From positions 23,177,564 through 23,241,563 of the forward strand of contig CAIIXF020000007.1 of assembly GCA_903813345.2 (NCBI GenBank): 64,000 bases of DNA, read 5' to 3'. This stretch comes from Owenia fusiformis (Eukaryota > Annelida > Polychaeta > Sabellida > Oweniidae). This document shows positions 14,901-26,900 of this stretch, piece by piece. A model generated the notes under the pieces. The model was not told the origin of the DNA and searched no databases. It saw only the letters and a program-made list of their open reading frames with translations. The first letter of the stretch is position 1, and every line of letters begins with the position of its first letter. The position numbers and the translations under genes were made by a program.

Positions 14901-16167
14901 CTGATGGTTACGACTTCCTTCCTTGACGATACGTGTACTGTATTGTGTTTTGTATCCATTATCAATTTAAAAACACATACTGTACATGTATATAGCACGT
15001 GGTAGATGCTTTTGAATTTCTTTGGTATGGATAATGGTATGGATTATATTATCTTTCAAATGCTATTTAAGTGGGTTCTTACCGACACAAATGGTGATGC
15101 TGAAATCCACGAACAATTAATAATTTAAGGTGGACAAACATGTACGACCTTACAAGTACGACAAACAAGTATGTACATTGTACAACTCCAAGTTACATGA
15201 TTAATTTTGAGTTCAGATCTGTTCATTGAAAACAAGACAATTAGTCATGCAATAACATATATATTACAAGTAGCTGGACTCGCGTTAAATATCACAAATT
15301 GCCAGACATAATAAGAGACTATTAGTTTAAACACTCTGACACGGACTTACAACTACTAATACGTCATCTCAATGAAGAGTTCTAAATCCCTCGTCGCCGA
15401 TTGATCGATGCCCATATACCCTTGAATCGCTATTCCCTAACTGACTTAACTTCTAATAAAAATCGAAATCAAAATTTACATGTGTTGACAGTGCTTTCAG
15501 CCTACATAAATTATGCCTTACAGTAATTGTTACGTGCACAAGCATATCAAACACCAAAGAATGATCATATAAAAATCGCATTGGTGAACTCCAGGAAGGG
15601 AACGTTGTTTCGTATCACAGAGAACATGAAAATCAATCAGCCCTTTTACATGATTGTCATTAAGAGTTTTGTAATTTGTGAAAAATTGGGAATCAAGTAA
15701 GAAAAAACAAGTGGCAAATCTATGAGGCTCGAATCTGTTCCAATATAGCCTACACAATATGAAGAACGAAATAAACTGGGAGGAATCTATAGGTCGGGGT
15801 TTAGGGGGACTATGGTAAATGGCATTGGGGTAGTCCCTGCTGATCATAATTGAAATGTTTCTTCTTCGCGTGGTGTTATTGATATGGCAACTTAAACGTG
15901 GCACCACGTGACATAGCCTCACAAAAAACACCCAACCGTAAAGTAAACTAAGATTTTTGTCGTCAAATAAATGTGTACATTTTTGCTCTGTCTATGATCT
16001 TTGAAGGCTGTTAATGGAATGCCTCTGTCCCAAATGAGTATGCGATTTGATATTTTTCGTTTTCATTCGGAAATAAGACCAAAATTCAAGATTCAAATTT
16101 TGAAGTGAACAAAATGGCGGCTGTTTGAATTCGAATTTTGTATCACGATATGCCCATATATGGGACA

Positions 16168-16200
16168 GAATATCGATGTTGCATTCTGGGAGCCAATCCT
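16168..16200. repeat. Third copy of the CATTCTGGGAGCCAATCC repeat
   Basis: GATGTTGCATTCTGGGAGCC and flanking bases match the arms of the inverted repeat at 11246-11490, about 4.7 kb away. It is probably one terminus of the same non-autonomous element family. Confidence 0.5.
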
Positions 16201-16214
16201 CCTTGGAATCAATG

Positions 16215-18370
16215 AACTGCAAATTAATTACACTTTGACTTTAACAGCTTGTAAATGTTTATTTTCCACTTGGTAAGATACAGGGTATGTTTAGGTCAAA
16301 AGATTCATTCAGCAAAATAAAGAAGCGAATAAATGTTCGAAGGGTCGGATTAGATTGAATAATTAGATTTCATAAACGATAAATTATACATTTATAACGT
16401 AACATGCAGCTTATTTACTAATATGCAATCTTATTTAATCAGATATATCGATACGATAATACGTTTAGTTATCACATTTCCCGGACTCAAGTGATGGTAT
16501 GCTAAAACAAAACCTGCAGATATGGATTATGAATTGACTATTTTGTTGTATAAAAATAATAAAAAACTAATCAATTACTGACTTAACCATTTTAATACAA
16601 AATGTGACACGTGAAATACAAAGCTGATAAGTGCACTCCAGTGGGACATAAGTGCAAAGATAAGTATGCAAGATGCTTTCTATTACACGTTGCATAATTG
16701 ATTAATAGAATAGAATAACATGCCTTACGATTATAGGAATGTTTAATAAAACACTGTTTTACTTTACGTTTACGCGGTTGGAGAAACGAGTAATGTTACA
16801 CTTCTCCTCTTTAGTTGATTTGTTGTGTTATTAAATATATAATATCAATAATGTATATTTATAAGTGTAACAATTTTATAGATGTGGTATCCATAGTTAC
16901 ATAATGTGTGAACTATGGAGATGAAAGTCACACAAGATTTAGTCGTAAATGGAAATTGTACTGCCTGATATGATAGATCTAGAGAGTTGCCATCCAGATA
17001 TGTCGCAGGTCGTAGTATAGTTGTTAGGGACTTGTTATATATCTCGGCTATCTCTGAAATTACCTTGCCATGGCACCCTAGTCGAGATAAATAATGGCCT
17101 ACTAAACAACACATGGTGCAAATGATAACACGATATAGTTGAGAGGATTAATGGCATATTTGGAAGGGATCGAAATACGTGAGCCAGATGCCAAATGGGG
17201 TAAGGCGAAGACAAACTAACAACATCGTTAAAAAACGTACATAAAAGACCGCGAGACAGTGATTTCATGACATTACCATATATGGTCATTAATTAACCAG
17301 AATAAAACGATTTGTTTTGTTTTTGTTATGAATTGATAGATGCAACAACTATTCCAGTACTCATAGAAGATGGAGCATTCAGTCTAAAATTATGCGGGAT
17401 AGCCATAATGCAATTTGAATTTTTTATTAAATTAATTTGCATTTTTATTAAGATATATTTATTTCATTATAAAATATTATGAAGTAAGTCTCTTCAATCA
17501 CTAGAAGGCATTATATAAGAATATAAAATTGCAACAATATAAAACTATAATAGATTAAGTCCCAGGATGAAGGTCATGGGTTCACTCTACACTTAGGGTT
17601 CAGCATGGTTTGGAAATATTACAATAGATATGACATTTATGACTAAAAGTAAAAGGAGGGAGGGAAAAAGCATAATTATAGGTTTATTTCAATGAATTCT
17701 GAAAATTTGAACAGTTGAATTTAGAGTCTTAAATGGTAAGCTTCTGGAAGCAAAACGATAGTTATAGCCCATAGACTACCAACACACATTTTGTAAATAG
17801 ATTATCACTGTAGTCACATACACTGTGATACCAGTCTAGCTACAATCCCCTGTGACACCCCCATCCCCACTACAACATGATGAGAAGGTGTGTAGTCAAG
17901 TATGAGGGGGGTCATGGGGTCTTCTAGCTAGACTAGACAAATATTTATAGCAAATATCGAAGCAACTTACCCAATAATTCAAACATATCGGTACGGTCAA
18001 GCAAGATAATTTTGCGCCAACATGATCACTATATTCGTTCATTACACAAATCACATGCCTCTATCTTTCGCTCTCTCTCTCTCTGGAGAGAAGCATTGGT
18101 TGATAGGGCTAATTGATTGGCTATGAAAGAAATTGGTCACAAACACATTTATGTCACAACTACTAAATGTTCTTGGAAGAAGCTGACGTTTTTCACTAAG
18201 ATCATATTTGCTTAGCATAAACGAGTGCTACAGTTTGTCGTCCAAGTGGGAATTAATTGCACTATTTGTTTATTGGATATTCTAATCGGTATTCGGTAAA
18301 ATCAACTGTGTACATTTTAATAAGTCAGTTACGATCATTGAAATAGAGGACTGATATATTGTTATAATTT
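16215..18370. repeat. Block A of a diverged tandem segmental duplication
   Basis: Several patches match block B (19540-21870) in the same order. These include 16215-16345 (TTTGACTTTAACAGCTTGTA, then TATTTTCCACTTGG, GGTCAAAAGATT, CAGCAAAATAAA), 17040-17175 (CTACTAAA(A)CAACACAT, GAGGATTA), 18040-18110 (GGAGAGAAGC.TYGGTTGATRRGGCYTAATT) and 18250-18320 (TGTACATTTTAA). Unmatched DNA separates the patches, and the offset drifts between about 3.2 and 3.5 kb. No coding sequence was recognised in either block. Confidence 0.5.
17833..17936. repeat. ~100-bp imperfect hairpin
   Basis: AGTCTAGCTACAATCCCCTG with ACACCCCCATCCCCACTAC pairs, with gaps, with GTAGTCAAGTATGAGGGGGG and TCATGGGGTCTTCTAGCTAGACT. 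It is probably a small MITE remnant. Confidence 0.5.
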
Positions 18371-18511
18371 GAGTCTAGTTATGAACTACAAGACGAAGCT
18401 AAAAGTCGAAGGAACGCATTGGGTAATACGAAAGTCAAACAGAAAATGAGATTTTCACTACTTAAATTTTTACCTCTTTAATTCATGTATTTCATCACTT
18501 TACGCAATACA

Positions 18512-19163
18512 CAGGGTGTCCCGAAAGTATGCCCCCCCCCTCCCTAGGCAGACATATACCAGTGTCTTCATAGTATGTGTCATATATCATTTCAGAGCTT
18601 ATTCAAAGTTACATTGATTCGCCAAGTATCATGGTTCAACTATCAAATGTGTAAAATAATTACAGGCATTTCGAATTCAAAATTTAGTGTTTGGCCAAAA
18701 TTAAGTTCAACTTTACATCAAATCAATAGTCATTGTGTCCTCCCGGGCCATCTTAACAGTAGCGTTTTTTGGGTCAGGTGGATATGAGCTGGAAAAATAG
18801 AACGGTGAGGGGAGATACTCCAAGGAAACTCTTCTAAAGTGCCTTAAAAGGTTTTAAAAGGATTACAAAATTCCACACCACTATTTGAAGAGCTTTTAAC
18901 GTCGTATCTGAAAATAATTGCTGCTGTTAAAATGGCCAGGGGAGAACTCATTGACTAGTAATGTGGTGTAAAATTGAACTTTATTTTGGCCAAACACTGA
19001 ATTTTAAAATGACTGTCACTTTTTCCCATTTGAGAGTTGAACCATGATACTTGGCAAATCAATGTAATTTGGATACGCTTTAAAATGATATATGACACAT
19101 ACTATGACGACACTGGTATATGTCTGCTTAGGAGGGTGGGGGGCATAATTTCGTGACACCCTG
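18512..19163. mobile_element. Non-autonomous mariner-type element with long inverted repeats
   Basis: The left end CAGGGTGTCCCGAAAGTATG matches the reverse complement of the right end (GCATAATTTCGTGACACCCTG). Complementarity continues inward for about 250 bp on each side, through ATACCAGTGTC, TATGTGTCATATATCATTT, CAAGTATCATGGTTCAACT and TTGGCCAAA, to about 18765 and 18915. The right end is followed by TA; the left end is preceded by CA, one base from TA, as expected for a decayed TA target duplication. There is no transposase. The 70-codon frame inside is just repeat DNA. Confidence 0.7.
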
Positions 19164-22100
19164 TATGTACGTTTGGAATGAATCCTAATAATCAATCCTA
19201 AGGTCGTGGTCTCGTACTACACGGTTATTGCACAATATGTTTGTCACTAATTAAGTGTTTATTTGGATTTGTGAAAAATATGGAAGTAATTGAAGAGTAT
19301 AAGCTATTGTATAATAGATCTGCTAAAGCTAGGATCTTGACAACATCACGTAATGTAAAGTCGATCTAGACTGAAGCGTGTTAATAAGTAAACTATCATT
19401 TTAATGTATGGAGTTGTCTATAATATGTTACTAACGCAATAATTCCTATCATAGGAAAGTTGTGGTTAATATCAATATTTTTAGTTTAAGATGTTGAGAA
19501 TTTATGTGGCATCCTCGCTATTTAGATCCACCGAACCGCAAATTAATTAGCCTTTGACTTTTACAGCTTGTAGATATTTATTTTCCACTTGGAAGGGTAT
19601 GTTTTTAGGTTGACTCGGGTCAAAAGATTTATCAAGCAAAATAAAAAAGCGTGTAAATGTTCTTTATTTATGTATCAATATCATAAACACACACATCGTA
19701 TGATATCTAATTTTCTGTTTCTTATACTATTTTTGATGTTGGAGCATTGTATAGCGTCATTTGCATTTGACTTGTTTGATGTTTGATCATTTGGGGATGT
19801 TTGGGGTTTGTTTCCAACAAGCAGTTGTTCTCTTGAATTTTATTTGTCTTATTGTATTTCTTACTTTTAAAAAAAATCCCCTTGGCATTTGTACATTTTT
19901 ATTTATTCAGCACCTTTTATTTCAGCAGTATCATATCGTATCTAGCGAATACTATATTGTAAATTCACTCTAAGTGAAACTCATTTATTGATGATATCTG
20001 GATATTTTGAACATCCATTATTCAAAGGACTTCACTTATTACTCAATTTATTGCGACCAAGGATGAATTTTGAATGGATGGGGTCATTATTAAACTCTGT
20101 TATTGTTTACACAAGCACGAAGACAATGGTTTCTGTATGATTTGGTAATAAGACTCTTTTGTCTCATTGGGTGTGGTAATAGGACTGCATTTGTATACAT
20201 TGACCAATTTGGATATTTGGGATTGTTGCGTTATACATACAAATGCCTGTTATTCTAGATTGTGTATTTGATACCTTTGTTTAATTTACATTTAATCATT
20301 ACATTGTGTAAATATACTTTGTAGATATGATCTAAAACAAATTTTAGGTCGCTGTAGCATCATTTAGTTACCAAATGTATGTTCTACAAAGACAGAAACC
20401 ATTATAGGTCATACTGTAGGTGAAAATCTATGGCGATAATGCTATCTTGTTTCTGCTTGAGAGTTGACCTCGAAAGAAATGTTGCAATTAGTATAGGTGT
20501 GTAAGACGTGTATAAATATATTAGCTATCTCTGTTCTAACACCTTGGTTCAGATAATGACCTACTAAAACAACACATCATGGCGCATCATTGATATCACA
20601 CGGAGGATTATCTGTGTATATTGAAAGAGATGTTCCGATGGTGAAACGCATAGGCTAATGGAATTTTCTTGAATATAGAAACACCCAAATAACAATATTA
20701 AAACATCAAAGGAAACACAACGTAAAAAAAACAAAAATATCTCAAGATGAACTAATCACAACAGAATTGTGGTTTTACAATTGTATCAAGCATAGTATAA
20801 CAACTAACTCCCAAAGCAGACAAAATAGAGAAAAGTGTTTTAGTCAAAACGTCCATTTATCGCTCATTCCATAAATCTATTTGTTAAAGAGCAAGACATA
20901 GAACGCTCAACACTTAATTAATAATGAAGTCTTACCCAAAGCAATTTAAAGCCATATTACCATCACGCATGAAAGCCCAAAACGAGACTAGAATCCTCGT
21001 TGTTCTCTTTTTAAGAACAATTTGGTTCTAAAAAGCAAAACACTATCGTCATAACCTTACACTTTATTTTTCTTTGATAGGTTTTCGAAAAATAAATAAC
21101 AGCAATTCATAAAATAAGATATAAATACTTATTCTTAAGATTTACGTAAGACTTATTGTCGAAATATAACATTTGAAAACCCCATCCTATGCTACATGGG
21201 TTATATTCTCAGACATGATTACTATGGTCTTGCATGACATAAATCACACCGGTCTCTCTCTACATCTCCGGAGAGAAGCGTCGGTTGATGAGGCCTAATT
21301 AATGATATCAACTAGACCACGAACTCCCTTCAGAAAGATTCAGCTATGAAATAACGGACAAGTTTACGTTAACCAGAATAACTAGATACAAGGGAGCAAG
21401 ATAATCTTTTGTTTTCCTATAATTAAAATACTCGATGAACGTTCCAGCAACTTGGGTACATAATCTACGTCTGGCTTACCTACAAAGGTAACGCAAGATA
21501 AACAATTGGATGAAATCAGTTGGAAAGGCAACATAGGAAATGATTTGACCGGAGCACCTTAGTTATTAGCGTATATAATGATAACATTAATCTATATCTA
21601 ATTTGATGAGCAATGTCTCCAAAGATGCACAGTATTTGTTAAGGAAATTGGTTGCATTTATGTCACGGCGTCTGGAAACCTGTGGATACCTCAACCTACA
21701 AAAACTGATAAATCTTCACCGAACAAGTTATTATTTTAACATAAACTGGCGATATTCATCTTGGAAATATAAAAATTGATTGTAATATTTGTTCAGCCGA
21801 TTAGGATACATTTTGTAAAATTAACTATGTACATTTTAAAGGGATCTGTTACATTTCCCCTTTTCAACGAATAATTCAAATCGACCCAGAGTTTGCATCA
21901 CGATCAATTAGATCAAAGACATAATGTGACATTCAATCCACCTTTCGCGAAGACAAATTAGTTTTATATGCGAAACAACTATTTCAAGTCATGAACAATA
22001 GTTGCACTGGTTTTATGAGTCGCAGAACTAGATCAACATTCGTCGACATTCAAGGAATACTGCGATTGCTTTCGAAGTTGTTGAACTGAAAACAGCACCT

Positions 22101-23204
22101 GATTGTACTTTAGTACTAGACATCCCATGGGCATCACGCATATTTAGGCAATTGAAACGGATCGTTTTCCCAGGTTGTATGAACAATCATCACAGACATC
22201 TTCACAGATCTCTCAATTATCAACCAGTATCAAGGTTAGCTGGACCGTATGATGAAATTTATAATACCCAAAGCCTGCTTATCTTTCTCTTATAGCGTTG
22301 ATATCAGCTACGGTGACGTTGATAAATTCAGTTCGTTTTTCAGCAAAGTACACATATTATTTGCCATTTTCTAATATACCCACTCGAACAAAACATGCTT
22401 ACTTCACCACCACACGTCAAAAAGTCACTGATAAGTGCGATAGGACTCGACTGCGCATGTACAAAATCTAACCACTTTAAGCATTCGAAGCTGGTGTAAT
22501 CTGTACAAATGACTATAGGTACACATTTGTGTAGATCTAACATCTGCCCTCGATTACCTTTCGTGTGTTTTAGCTCATTGAGATATAAAACACAGCAATG
22601 TCTCATGTGGAAGGAATTGCATACGACTACTGAAATTAACTTAAAGTTAAGTAAAATGGACCACAGTGCCTAATTTCGGATTTCTGACACAATTGTTGAT
22701 ACCGTTGATTTATAAGCTGTGGGAGGATATTGATGTGTGGATTAAACCTGTTTCATGCGAATGGGAACATTATGGAAACTATTGCATATACAATGGCCAG
22801 CATTCGTCCATAATTAAGGATCATTAACCAAGAAAATCTAATAGGACTTTTAAAAACGATGCTAAGAAGCAAATATTGACTATTCTCACCTAAATAAGCA
22901 ATTGGCTAAAAGGAAGAGGAAATTAAAGCAAATGATCAAATAATGGAGAAATAATAAAACCAGCATAAAGAGAAATACTCATGTCGAGGATAGGTGTTTT
23001 GCAATATCAATACAGGGCCTGAGATGTTTGTAAGCTTAACCTTTGAAGACAACTAACACACAGTTGGAGCCCGTGGATATTTTGGGCAATGCGAAAGTAA
23101 TCTCAAGAGGATACCAAGATGCAGAAAAAAAAGTGGCACTCGAATGGAAACTAAATGCATTTTATATGGATTACATGAATAAAGGCAGAAATATACCAAA
23201 TAGA
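19164..23204. other. No recognised gene upstream of the receptor exon
   Basis: Apart from block B of the duplication (19540-21870) nothing is recognised. An 88-codon minus-strand frame at 22340-22606 has no domain I recognise. The ~600 bp before the receptor exon must hold its promoter or an upstream intron, but no convincing TATA box or 5' exon could be assigned. Confidence 0.35.
19540..21870. repeat. Block B of the diverged tandem segmental duplication
   Basis: Order-preserving matches to block A lie at 19540-19665, 20530-20620, 21230-21310 and 21780-21850. The patches are about 75-85% similar by eye. The block ends about 1.3 kb upstream of the receptor exon. Confidence 0.5.
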
Positions 23205-23904
23205 ATGATAAAAATGTCCATGCTTGTGTGTGCATTCTGTTTTTGTTGTCTGACGACTTTTACACAATCAGAGGCCTCAAAGATAGTGAAAATAGCAGCT
23301 ATTATTCCCGAAGATAATGCCAGACTTTTCAGTATTTCAAGGGTTGCCCCTGCTCTGGATTATGCCATTCTTAAAGTCTATAATGAGAGCATACTGCCAA
23401 AGGGATATAAACTTGATGTTAAATACGCAGATTCGAAGTGTAATGGGAAAGATGCCCCCATTGCTGCCTTTGACTTTTACATGCAAAACATGGTGAATGT
23501 TTATTTCGGACCATGTTGTGATTACGCATTGGCTCCCATAGCAAGGTATTCCCCGCACTGGAACATTCCCACCATCTCTCCCGGTGGTTTTGCTCATGAC
23601 TTTGGGAGAAAAACTGGCAAAACGGCTGAATTTGATTTACTCACACGAGTAGGGGTAACTTTTCAAACCCTATCAGAGTATTTGATTACACTAATCACGC
23701 ATTTTGACTGGCATAAGATGGCTGTTCTTTATACTTCCAACGGTCATGGGACAATTATGGATAGGTTTTGTTACCTTGCTGTGAGTGCACTTCAATCATA
23801 CATTCTCGAAGTTGGATCCAAGATCAAATCATCTCGTTTCAGGCTTTTTCTTGAAAAACACAATTGGAGGGATTTTCTTATTTCAGAGGCTGCTAATTAT
23901 TCTG
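23205..23904 (+). CDS. Natriuretic peptide receptor-like protein, first coding exon (partial)
   Basis: It encodes the N-terminal half of an ANF-receptor ligand-binding domain, the extracellular hormone-binding part of membrane guanylate cyclases (NPR-A/B type) or clearance receptors (NPR-C type). Starting at the ATG at 23205 (another in-frame ATG is at 23214), a hydrophobic Cys-rich signal peptide is followed by IAAIIPEDNARLFSISRVAP, matching the family's 'LLPxDDxYLFSxxRVxPA' start. Next come DSKC and FGPCCDYALAPIARYSPHW, matching the usual LGPxCxYAxAPVxR block, with the two cysteines 26 residues apart as in human NPR-A Cys60-Cys86. A later cysteine (DRFCYL) matches the first Cys of the second disulfide loop. 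The exon ends at G|GTGAGT after NYS, in phase 1. No second exon was found, so cyclase versus clearance receptor is undecided. The frame stays open upstream to 23043 without an ATG before 23166. Confidence 0.85.
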
Positions 23905-23910
23905 GTGAGT
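23905..23910 (+). other. Splice donor of receptor exon 1
   Basis: G|GTGAGT follows the first base of a codon (phase 1). After it the reading frame loses similarity to the family, and it stops at 24045-24047. The same boundary and phase are used by the paralogous exon ending at 53442. Confidence 0.75.
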
Positions 23911-26900
23911 CAGAGTTTTTATCTTGTTATGTCCTGGATTTAACAACGTATTTATCCTTGTTCGCGTATTTCCTTCACATTGTGTATAGAGCTACAGGTA
24001 AGAAGTGGGAACAACCTTTGTTTAAACACGACGTTATCGAGATGTGATATCCTTTGCAAAAGCTCGACTTTGCCCATACTCTTAAAAAGTAAGATAATCT
24101 TTGATCAAATCAAATTATACTATGATAATGGACAAACAGAAATTCATTGCACTTTATTTTTCTGCTGGGATTCCTTTCACATTCAAACTCCCATAAAGGG
24201 TTTTAAAATCGACACAGAGACTACCGTATTAAATTAGTATCAGAACTGTACTGCCTTGCGTGATTGTCAGCAATGTCAGAGGGTCGTGTTGCTGCCAATA
24301 AGACACCAATCAAACGCGTTACCTATACCCTGAGGGACGGAGCATTATAGTTGAAGATCTCTTTGACATAAGCAAAATGAAAACTATAAGGATCATGAAA
24401 TGTACGTTACGTTCGTTAAGTCAACCTATAATTGGTTTCATTTCCTTGAAATGCAGTATTAGTGTTTCTTGTCGAATATTGACTCTCCGCATATGTCATT
24501 TTCAGGTGATATTCACACTGAACCTGAAGTAATAACGATGATGTATATAATACAATGGACGATTGTTGAGGGTGGCTTACACGTTTAGATAAATGTTATG
24601 ACGGTACACATTAAATATGTAAAGTGTGCGACTACATTTGTAATATGTCCTTCAACATTTAAAAAGTATTATGAGATAAACGCAAAGATAAAACTCGTTT
24701 GACACCAAAACTTCAATGTCTTTTAGAATCGAAATAATGTCAACTATGGGCATTGACCTATCAAACCCCTGAAGATATGAGGACTAAATATATTTTAATT
24801 AGTAATGTATGTTAATATAAATTTGAATAGAAGCCATCGCGATGTTTAAATCATGGACTCATAGTGTTCCATCCATAGTTAGATAAAATACAGTGACATG
24901 ATTCTGACTTATTTCCATCCTTCGAGATAGGTCCTTCACTGCTTTCATATATAGCAGATTAATGTAATGCAATGAATTTCTCTTGAGCCAATGATGACTT
25001 ATTTCGGACTTAAAAGTATTTTCAAATTGTTCAGAGAGTTAATGAAGATAAAATTATTTTTTTCTAATATGAATCCGGTTTTAACCAGGTGACCACGTTC
25101 TGAGGTTATTCTAACAAACAATCTAATGTACATTAGATATATCTCAATGAGAAACAATTTGATTAATTTTAAAGTGTGAAAGGACATGTTTAGTCAAACC
25201 TAGTTATCTATATAAATACATGCACATTATGAGTAACGGCTGATAATGGGTCTAGAAGATAATGTCCTAATTTAGAATACAAAAATATATATCAAGGCTG
25301 CTTTCTCAAAGGAAATTCATAGTTCAGAAAGTCATTATCTTTCCAGCACGCAGAGTCTAGCTATAAACTAAAGGATGAGGCTCTCTTTTAAAGGGACCCA
25401 CCACCATGGTCACATGATCAGTCGTGTGGAGGTAAGCTCCCAGTTGAAATAAAAGCACTGTTCTCCTTTGGTTTCTGTGAAAAGTAGCTAATACCCTCAT
25501 GTATTGGTCAGTTTGTGTGTCACACGACTAATCCATACCATATGCTTCATTCAACATATTTTATGCTATTGAGCTGCATATATAAACAGTACTTTGCAAC
25601 TAAGGTCATACAGTATACTTACCCCTTGCAAATTGTAATTTATTGAATTCACAGTAAACCCATCAATTTTTAAGAAAACAAAGAAATTCATTCCCATGAG
25701 ATATGTATATATAGTCAAAAGTGATAACTATTTATTAAGTGTAATGAAATGTATCCTTCGCTAACTGCTTTTGTTTGAGATAATTATCATGAAAATTTTT
25801 TAATTATTTTTTATGTGTGTCATTGATCCTAATCCACCCTGTTGTCTGGTGTTTGTAGAGCATTGCACCTCGTACAACTTATTCTCACAAATATCAAACC
25901 TCATTTACTAATTAATTTTTTGTGTAAATATGAAGAGTCCAAGCATTGCTTTTTTATGTTCATTGTATAGCTATATTTAGCCTTGATATCCGTGATTTTT
26001 TAAAACAAAATCTCACCGTTAGATTTCGAGCTATTCATGTTTACTCATTTTTCTAATTGGAAAACAATGCAAATCTCATTTTTTCAAAAGAAAAAATTGA
26101 AATTCTAAGACGGTGAAAAAATCAGATTCAGAATCCGGCAAGCATTTTCCCTTATTCCTCTCCGTTAAGAAGTTTTGTAAGGTGTTGGGTCCCTTTAAGA
26201 AGCGAAGTCAAATGACTGCAAAGGGTAGCATTAAGTTGAAAACTTTACAAGATGACACTTTAGTATGTTTTAAACATACTAAAGCTATATTTAATTTCTA
26301 TGGTGATAATGTAATTATTAAATTATTAAAATTTATACTTGTTAGGCACTAAAGTACTATTCATGAAATGTCAGTTATGATTTAGCAATTAACATGCAAT
26401 CGAATTATTATTAGATTCGATCTTCACTTACAAAATGGATCAATGTTGTTGTCAACAGTGACAAAATATCTATGTACTTCAGGCTATGGTTCAGTACAAT
26501 TACAAAAGAATTTAGTAAATTATAAATGACAGGGTTAAGTAAATTCAATTATGGTGTCAATATCCATTACATAAAAACATACCAACATTGCCGGAGTATG
26601 CTGAACATCTTGACTTTCTCTTTTCAAAGATTTTATAACGGATTATATATAGCTTTTAGATATTAACAATTTATCTCTATGACGCCGTACCGTTTTCCTT
26701 TGTGTAATTTACTAGTTTCATTTAAATGCCCATTTAGCCAATCATAAATGAATTATAATCCTGTATTCACTGATTTGATATTTCAGTTGAACAAGTAAGT
26801 GATCGTTAATAGAGGATCTATAGTACCTCACATATTTTTGAAAAGCATCAAAGCAAAAACTTTTGCGAGACACTGTGTATCATATTCTATATTATAGCAA

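Larger units (their letters stand above)
10346..16167. other. No recognised gene; small repeats only
   Basis: AT-rich DNA with two small transposable-element remnants listed separately (11246-11490 and 11776-11911). A 133-codon minus-strand open frame at 15530-15931 is the longest here. It has no recognisable domain, is rich in Cys, His and Phe, and has no paralogue in the window, so I do not call it a gene. Confidence 0.4.

Noticed and set aside
15530-15931. 133-codon minus-strand open frame
   Set aside because: It has no domain, no second copy in the window, unusual Cys/His/Phe-rich composition and no splice or promoter context. A frame of this length is not surprising in 64 kb.
22340-22606. 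88-codon minus-strand frame with a phrase (PIVICTDYTSF) vaguely like a retroelement RNase H region
   Set aside because: The resemblance covers only a few residues, no catalytic pattern is present, and no reverse transcriptase or other retroelement sequence is nearby.
23043-23204. Upstream extension of the first receptor exon frame by ~54 codons
   Set aside because: The frame is open but starts at TTG, the residues have no similarity to the family, and the signal peptide begins after the ATGs at 23205/23214.
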